A stretch of 64,000 bases of DNA, from NCBI GenBank assembly GCA_910579185.1, contig CAJTTG010000002.1:62001-126000 (forward strand). Reading direction: 5' to 3'. How positions within the stretch are numbered: the first letter of the stretch is position 1; each line of letters starts with the position of its first letter. This stretch comes from an uncultured Muribaculaceae bacterium. GTDB taxonomy: Bacteria > Bacteroidota > Bacteroidia > Bacteroidales > Muribaculaceae. Shown one piece after another: positions 59,649 to 64,000 of the stretch. The position numbers and the translations under genes are program-made. The notes beneath the pieces were generated by a model that was not told the origin of the DNA, did not search any database, and saw nothing but the letters and a program-made list of their open reading frames with translations.

Positions 59649-60965
59649 TTAGAAGCTGTATTGCAGCATCCCCATCACGCTGTTGGCATGTCCGTGGCTG
59701 CGGTCGAAGTTGGCACGGTTGCCGCGCAGGTAGCTCAGGCCTACGCGTAGGTCGGGGACTATGTCCCAGAATCCGCTGACCGACAGGTATTGTCCGTAGC
59801 GATAGTCGCTTCCGCCAAGTGTGCCTTGTCTGAGAACACGTGCCTGGCTGTAGGTGGCGGCCATGAAGATGTTGGGGCGAAAATCATATCGGACGCCAAG
59901 CTCGAAGTTGGCCAGACGTGGTGCTGTCATTTTCCCGGGAACAGAGCTTTGTATGAGATCCATTCCGTGGCCGTCGAGATCGTTCAGATATGATCCGTAG
60001 CCTTGTCCGTATGCCCCTTGATAGAACAAGGACAGTGCCGGGGTCGGCATGATCTTGCCGCTGAGTTCTATAGCCCATCCTGCCCGGAACGAGTTTTGTC
60101 CGCTGACCAGATTGCGGTAGGAGAGGTCGCGGAACAGACCTGAGAGACGCACATGGCTTTTGCCACCGTCCCATTCATATTGAACGTAGGCCGGGATGTC
60201 GGGCACTCTCTGATTGATTTTTGCCACTGTCGGATCGGTTCCTTCCGGTGTGTTGATTGTCAGCGATGCCTGTGGCACCTCAACGCCTATCGCTCCCGAC
60301 AGATGGTCGCTGAAACGTGGCGCATATCGGACAAGTATGTTTTTACGTGACATTTCTCCGGCCGGCCCTTGATCCTCAATGGTTGGGGTGCCTGCGGCTC
60401 CATCTACAAAGGTGCTGTTGGCAAGACCGACGGTAACATATCCCACTTTCAGATAGGCTTGCTTGAGTTTTAGGCCATAACCTGTGGCTCCGTCGCCGCT
60501 GAAATTGGTCTGGATATACATCTGGTAGTAGCCGAACTTATCGCTGTGTCCCACGAGTTGCAGGAATATCGTCGAATGGTTGGCGTTGCCATAGAACTGG
60601 TTGCGCTGTGCCGGATTCATCGGGACAGGAATGTCGTATGTGATGAAGCTGGCACCATCATTGATCGAACCCCCGAAATCATATTGGACGGTTCCTTTGA
60701 CGTAGCCGCCTATGCCTAATGCCACTTTCCCCTGACGGTCGAGAAAAAGAAACCTCGGGGCACTCGGATCGGTGAAATGCAGATCGGAGGTGTCATACAG
60801 AATTGCCATAAGCGATCCACCTTTGGTTTCGTCGCCCGAAACAACAACAGCCCGTTGGGGGATCATCAGTGTGTCGGGATATTCTTTCGGTTTGAGGGCG
60901 GAGGCTGTGGGCGCCGTGGCGGCAACGGCAACAACCGCGGCGATAAGAGTCTTAAATAGATTCAT
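59649..60965 (-). CDS. DcaP-like outer-membrane porin
   Basis: A 438-residue exported protein. Signal peptide about 1-23 (ending ASA); residues about 24-70 form a periplasmic segment; the barrel follows with alternating strands (GYVKGTVQYDFGGS, FGYYQMYIQTNFSG, LKQAYLKVGYVTVGLANSTF, KNILVRYAPRFS) and closes with VMGMLQYSF. The GxANSTF segment is typical of trimeric DcaP-type porins. It would let small, probably anionic, solutes cross the outer membrane. Confidence 0.83.
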   Translation of the reverse strand: MNLFKTLIAAVVAVAATAPTASALKPKEYPDTLMIPQRAVVVSGDETKGGSLMAILYDTSDLHFTDPSAPRFLFLDRQGKVALGIGGYVKGTVQYDFGGSINDGASFITYDIPVPMNPAQRNQFYGNANHSTIFLQLVGHSDKFGYYQMYIQTNFSGDGATGYGLKLKQAYLKVGYVTVGLANSTFVDGAAGTPTIEDQGPAGEMSRKNILVRYAPRFSDHLSGAIGVEVPQASLTINTPEGTDPTVAKINQRVPDIPAYVQYEWDGGKSHVRLSGLFRDLSYRNLVSGQNSFRAGWAIELSGKIMPTPALSLFYQGAYGQGYGSYLNDLDGHGMDLIQSSVPGKMTAPRLANFELGVRYDFRPNIFMAATYSQARVLRQGTLGGSDYRYGQYLSVSGFWDIVPDLRVGLSYLRGNRANFDRSHGHANSVMGMLQYSF

Positions 60966-61033
60966 GGGTGAAAAAATAAATAGTTGTTATGATTGATTAA
61001 CAATCATCATCCCCATTTCGTTTTCTGATCATG

Positions 61034-61067
61034 AAAAAAAACGCACCCTGAAATAATTCGGGGTGCG
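61034..61067 (-). terminator. terminator of the Ala-rich lipoprotein gene
   Basis: CGCACCCTGAA (61042-61052) pairs with TTCGGGGTGCG (61057-61067), with eight T on the minus strand. Confidence 0.85.
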
Positions 61068-61092
61068 GTTTGATTCGTTGATTTGTCCGGTG

Positions 61093-61653
61093 TTATTTGC
61101 CGAGTCCGCCGAGGGCTTCTGCGGCCTTTGCTTTTGCGTTTTCAGCTGCCTCAGCTGCTTTTGCTTTGGCATTTTCTGCTGCTTCGCCGGCTTTTGCTTT
61201 TGCGTCGTCAACGGCATTGCGTGCTGCATCGGCAACCTTGTCTTTTGCATCGCTGACAGCCTGTTCGGCTTTGTCCTTGGCATCGCCACCGAGTGATTCC
61301 GCTTTGCTGAGGGTTGTCTCAACGGTTGATACCACGTTCGACATGCCCACTTTCTCTGCATAGGGTTTCAGTTGTTCAAGATAGCCCTTGGCTTCCGACA
61401 GTTTGCCCTGTGAGATAAGCCCTTTAACGTAATCAATGCCTTTCTGTACGTTTTCTTTCGAGGCCGCGCCTTTGATCTTGTCCATGATCGATGTGCCTTC
61501 GGCATCGGTTGTGGGGATAGCTTCAATGGTTTCTGAAACCACAACTTCTTCTGTCATTGTTGCATCGTCGGCAGCAGTATTGTCTGTCTTGCTGCCACAG
61601 GAAGCGAGCGTGAGGGTTGCCAGAGCAGCCATCGAGAAAATAACTTTCTTCAT
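61093..61653 (-). CDS. Ala/Lys-rich lipoprotein with helical 11-residue repeats
   Basis: A 186-residue protein with lipobox LASC (Cys19). A Thr/Ala/Asp-rich linker and a helical part (KGIDYVKGLISQGKLSEAKG, LEQLKPYAEKVG) are followed from about residue 115 by amphipathic repeats: KAEQAVSDAKDKVADAARNA, then AAENAKAKAAE twice. Such 11-mers are like LEA proteins or apolipoprotein helices and could coat membrane or peptidoglycan; function unknown. It lies between two terminators and so is transcribed alone. Confidence 0.8.
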   Translation of the reverse strand: MKKVIFSMAALATLTLASCGSKTDNTAADDATMTEEVVVSETIEAIPTTDAEGTSIMDKIKGAASKENVQKGIDYVKGLISQGKLSEAKGYLEQLKPYAEKVGMSNVVSTVETTLSKAESLGGDAKDKAEQAVSDAKDKVADAARNAVDDAKAKAGEAAENAKAKAAEAAENAKAKAAEALGGLGK

Positions 61654-61674
61654 AATCGTGTTTTTTTAAGAATA

Positions 61675-61708
61675 AATGTGTCCTACATATAAAAACATAG
61701 GACACATT
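61675..61708 (-). terminator. hairpin after the FadL-type gene
   Basis: AATGTGTCCTA (61675-61685) pairs perfectly with TAGGACACATT (61698-61708); the minus-strand tail starts TATTCTT. It separates the FadL-type gene from the lipoprotein gene. Confidence 0.6.
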
Positions 61709-61750
61709 AAATTGTTCTCGGTGATGTCGATTTTAGAGTGAATAGCTACT

Positions 61751-63076
61751 TTAGAAAGCGTAGCTCACCCCGATAGCCGGTGCGAATGCGTGGACACGAT
61801 AGTCGGCTGTGAATGTTTTTTCTGCTCCGGTGGCTATATCGGTGTAGCTGCATCGGGCATTGTCAATTCCAGTGCCGGCCACGTACATGAAGGAAGCGTC
61901 GATGGAAAGACGTTCAATCGGGCGGAATGAGAACCCGACGGTGGGTTCGATCTTGGTCATTCCCGGGGTCTCCGGATTGTAGTGGTCTTTGTTCACGGGA
62001 GTGGTGTCGACCATCAGGCCTGCACGGAGATCAAAGCGGTTGGTCAGAGCGTATTGTGCGCCAAGGTGGAAACACCATGCGTTGCGATAGTTCTTGGGAA
62101 TATTCTGGTTGAATCCGTCGAGTGGTGCAGGAAATTCAATGTCGAGCTCGCGATATGTCTTCCATCCGGTCAACTGGGCGTCCAATGCAAGTGTCAGTGC
62201 CTTGATAGGCTTGTAGGAAACACCGAAGTTAAGAACGTAGGGACATGGCATCTGTGCGCTGAAATCTGATTCGTTCAGAAGATCGAGTTCCGGTTTAAGC
62301 TGCTGTATGGCCGATTCAATGAGCGCGTTTGCATAATTGACGGAGGCTGTGCCGGCAGATACCTTCATTTGCATCTTGGTGCGGAAGTTGGCTCCGACTG
62401 TCCATTGGTCGTTGATGTCGTACATCACGCCGATATTGGCTCCGAGCGCAACGTTGGATGTGCCTTTCAGATTGACCGATGCGGCTGCCGCATTTCCAAG
62501 TGCTGGAAATTGCAGACCCATAGCCGATGCGATGGCATCGAAGGTGTGTCCCGGAATGAGAGCCTTGTTGAGGTCGACAGATCCCCATGCGATGTCCATG
62601 CCTACGCCAACCGACAGTTTTGGGGTGATGCGCCATGCGATTGTTGGCTGGATATTGTAGACCTTCAGGTTCACCTCTTGGCTGAGCATAGATCCGGGCC
62701 AGTTTTTAGTCCAGTTGATCGCGCTGCCGTAGGGTGTGAAGAAGCTGATGCCTGCTTGCAGATTGTCATAAATCTTGAACGATGCATTGACCGCAAGTGG
62801 AGTGCTCCATCCGTTTTGTGTTTCATATTTCGAGCCTTCGACTGTTGCATTTGCTATTGCTTTGATCCCGGTGATAGATCCGGAGAGATCAAGAGTCTTG
62901 TCGGAGAATCCGAGTCCGGCCGGGTTGAAAATCATGCTCTCGGAACCAAGTTTCATGGCAACGCCTGTGTGGCCCATACCGAGCTGTTTAGCACTGAGGG
63001 TGTTGATCTGATAACCCTCGGCCATGCCCGTGAGAGTGCAGAGTAGTGCCGTCGCGGCAGTTAAAATCTTTTTCAT
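61751..63076 (-). CDS. OmpP1/FadL-family outer-membrane channel
   Basis: About 441 residues from the ATG at 63076, whose signal peptide MKKILTAATALLCTLTGMAE follows directly. The mature N-terminus (YQINTLSAKQLGMGHTGVAM) is the NTLSxxQxGM-type hatch of FadL proteins, followed by a 14-strand barrel (SMIFNPAGLGFSDKTLDLSG, WRITPKLSVGVGMDIAWGSV) ending AFAPAIGVSYAF. FadL proteins take up hydrophobic molecules such as fatty acids. A longer reading frame upstream is rejected because the promoter sits there. Confidence 0.93.
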   Translation of the reverse strand: MKKILTAATALLCTLTGMAEGYQINTLSAKQLGMGHTGVAMKLGSESMIFNPAGLGFSDKTLDLSGSITGIKAIANATVEGSKYETQNGWSTPLAVNASFKIYDNLQAGISFFTPYGSAINWTKNWPGSMLSQEVNLKVYNIQPTIAWRITPKLSVGVGMDIAWGSVDLNKALIPGHTFDAIASAMGLQFPALGNAAAASVNLKGTSNVALGANIGVMYDINDQWTVGANFRTKMQMKVSAGTASVNYANALIESAIQQLKPELDLLNESDFSAQMPCPYVLNFGVSYKPIKALTLALDAQLTGWKTYRELDIEFPAPLDGFNQNIPKNYRNAWCFHLGAQYALTNRFDLRAGLMVDTTPVNKDHYNPETPGMTKIEPTVGFSFRPIERLSIDASFMYVAGTGIDNARCSYTDIATGAEKTFTADYRVHAFAPAIGVSYAF

Positions 63077-63105
63077 AATGTAAACAAAATTGGTAAAAAG
63101 TTCCA

Positions 63106-63137
63106 CAAAGGTACTCTTTTTATTCTTTCCATCCAAA
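63106..63137 (-). promoter_or_regulatory. promoter of the FadL-type gene
   Basis: Minus strand: TTTG at 63137-63134, 20 nt, TACCTTTG at 63113-63106; an exact consensus match, about 30 nt before the ATG at 63076. Confidence 0.75.
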
Positions 63138-63193
63138 CTCTTGTCGATAGATCTGCCTATAATGTATTATCCATGGATTTTCTTGCATTTTCT

Positions 63194-63225
63194 TTTGGAT
63201 TTTGCTCGATGGTGTACTATATTTG
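63194..63225 (+). promoter_or_regulatory. promoter of the GH97 gene
   Basis: TTTG at 63194-63197, 20 nt, TATATTTG at 63218-63225; an exact consensus match, 21 nt before the ATG at 63247. Confidence 0.75.
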
Positions 63226-63246
63226 TGGAAAGAAACAATTTAAACT

Positions 63247-64000
63247 ATGAAGCATATATATTTGACATTAGCGTTGGCTTGTGCCTCGGTTCCGGCATTT
63301 GCCGCTACGGAATCGCTGAAATCGCCGGATGGACGGATTGAGATTCGGTTTTCAAACGATGGTGAGTATCCTGTGTATGAAGTCTCAGTTGATGGAGGTC
63401 AGTTGATAGCTCCTTCCCGACTTGGTCTTGATGCTGCCGGATGGAATTACGCAGTCAAGGGGGAGTTGTCAACGACAAGAAATTCCCACAATGAGACATG
63501 GCATCAGCCGTGGGGCGAAAATAAGACTTGTGTCGACAATTATAATGAAATGGCGGTCACGCTTCCAGACGGGCAGCTGACGCTGCGGTTCCGTGCCTAT
63601 AACGACGGTGTGGCATTGAGATATGAACTGAATGCATCTGCCGATACGCTTGTGATCACGGATGAGCAGACTCATTTCCGCTTCGCAACTGATGGCGAGT
63701 CGTGGGCTATTCCGGCAAGTTTTGAAACATACGAACTGGAATATCGCCATCTCCCTATCCGGGAGGTGACGGATGCCAACACTCCGTTTACGTTCCGCAC
63801 CAACGAGGGCGTTTTCGGATCTATCCATGAGGCCGCGCTCTATGATTATCCTGAGATGGTTATTCGCCGCGATTCTGTTACCGGTGATCTGAAATCGGAT
63901 CTCGCGCCGCTGCCCGATGGCGTGAAAGCGTATGTCCCTGGCCGTTTCACTACGCCGTGGCGTTCTATCCAGATCGGACATTCGGCTGTTGATCTGATCA
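63247..64000 (+). CDS. GH97 glycoside hydrolase, N-terminal part (runs off the right edge)
   Basis: 251 residues are visible. The signal peptide MKHIYLTLALACASVPAFA is followed by the GH97 beta-sandwich: SLKSPDGRIEIRFSNDGEYP, WHQPWGENKTCVDNYNEMAV, and RFRAYNDGVALRYEL, the family hallmark. The (beta/alpha)8 catalytic domain lies beyond the window, so inverting alpha-glucosidase and retaining alpha-galactosidase types cannot be told apart. Monocistronic start with its own promoter, divergent from the FadL-type gene. Confidence 0.92.
   Translation, partial: MKHIYLTLALACASVPAFAATESLKSPDGRIEIRFSNDGEYPVYEVSVDGGQLIAPSRLGLDAAGWNYAVKGELSTTRNSHNETWHQPWGENKTCVDNYNEMAVTLPDGQLTLRFRAYNDGVALRYELNASADTLVITDEQTHFRFATDGESWAIPASFETYELEYRHLPIREVTDANTPFTFRTNEGVFGSIHEAALYDYPEMVIRRDSVTGDLKSDLAPLPDGVKAYVPGRFTTPWRSIQIGHSAVDLI

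Noticed and set aside
63077..63136. 20-residue extension of the FadL-type protein
   Set aside because: It covers the promoter and would bury the signal peptide.

Overview
The window comes from a gut Bacteroidales bacterium, most likely a member of the Muribaculaceae (S24-7). This is an inference from several signs. Fkp is very close to the Bacteroides enzyme. Promoters follow the Bacteroidetes pattern (TTTG, about 20 nt, then TAnnTTTG) and genes lack Shine-Dalgarno sequences. There are many secreted glycoside hydrolases (GH92 x2, GH29, GH5, GH97) and an anaerobic sulfatase-maturating enzyme. Nearly all of the 64 kb is ordinary chromosome with about fifty real genes. I see no prophage, conjugative element, rRNA operon or CRISPR array.

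Layout. 0-8 kb is a glycan-degradation block: two GH92 mannosidases read leftwards, and a GH29 fucosidase plus a large GEVED-type surface protein read rightwards. 8-14.3 kb is the one clearly foreign-looking patch: an AT-rich stretch with a decayed AAA_14/DUF4143-type ATPase remnant and an intact 1629-residue protein that joins an exonuclease-like domain, a RecQ helicase and a UvrD-type helicase. 14.4-29 kb is housekeeping: dnaK with a sigma-54-like promoter, folB-rnr, gyrB, tRNA-Pro, a carbonic anhydrase/rRNA methylase/sugar kinase operon, fabD, a lone histidine kinase and gpmI. 29-45 kb mixes envelope genes (beta-barrel proteins, MscS, a lipid A phosphoethanolamine transferase overlapping a POTRA-less Omp85-type barrel, a DUF3943 protein, a PCMD-like protein) with rplY-pth-Hsp15, bcp, a GH5 enzyme, a small RecD-like helicase and class I fumarase. 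45.4-51 kb holds M18 peptidase, DUF5063, nadD, gmk, yicC and tsaB, flanked by two tandem-repeat arrays that share one hairpin. 51-64 kb has fkp, an M16 peptidase, NhaC, a divergent glutaminase, a DcaP-like porin, an alanine-rich lipoprotein, a FadL-type channel and the start of a GH97 enzyme.

How the genes fit together. The exported hydrolases, with anSME (sulfatase activation) and Fkp (fucose salvage to GDP-fucose for surface glycans), suit a cell that trims sulfated, fucosylated and mannosylated host glycans and re-uses the fucose on its own surface.

The least explained signals are the hairpin repeat family at 45.4 and 50.7 kb, where one copy carries a compensatory base-pair change; the exonuclease-RecQ-UvrD fusion beside an ATPase remnant; the sigma-54-like dnaK promoter with upstream TGTCAGT repeats; and a hairpin plus tiny ORF in the 27 kb gap.
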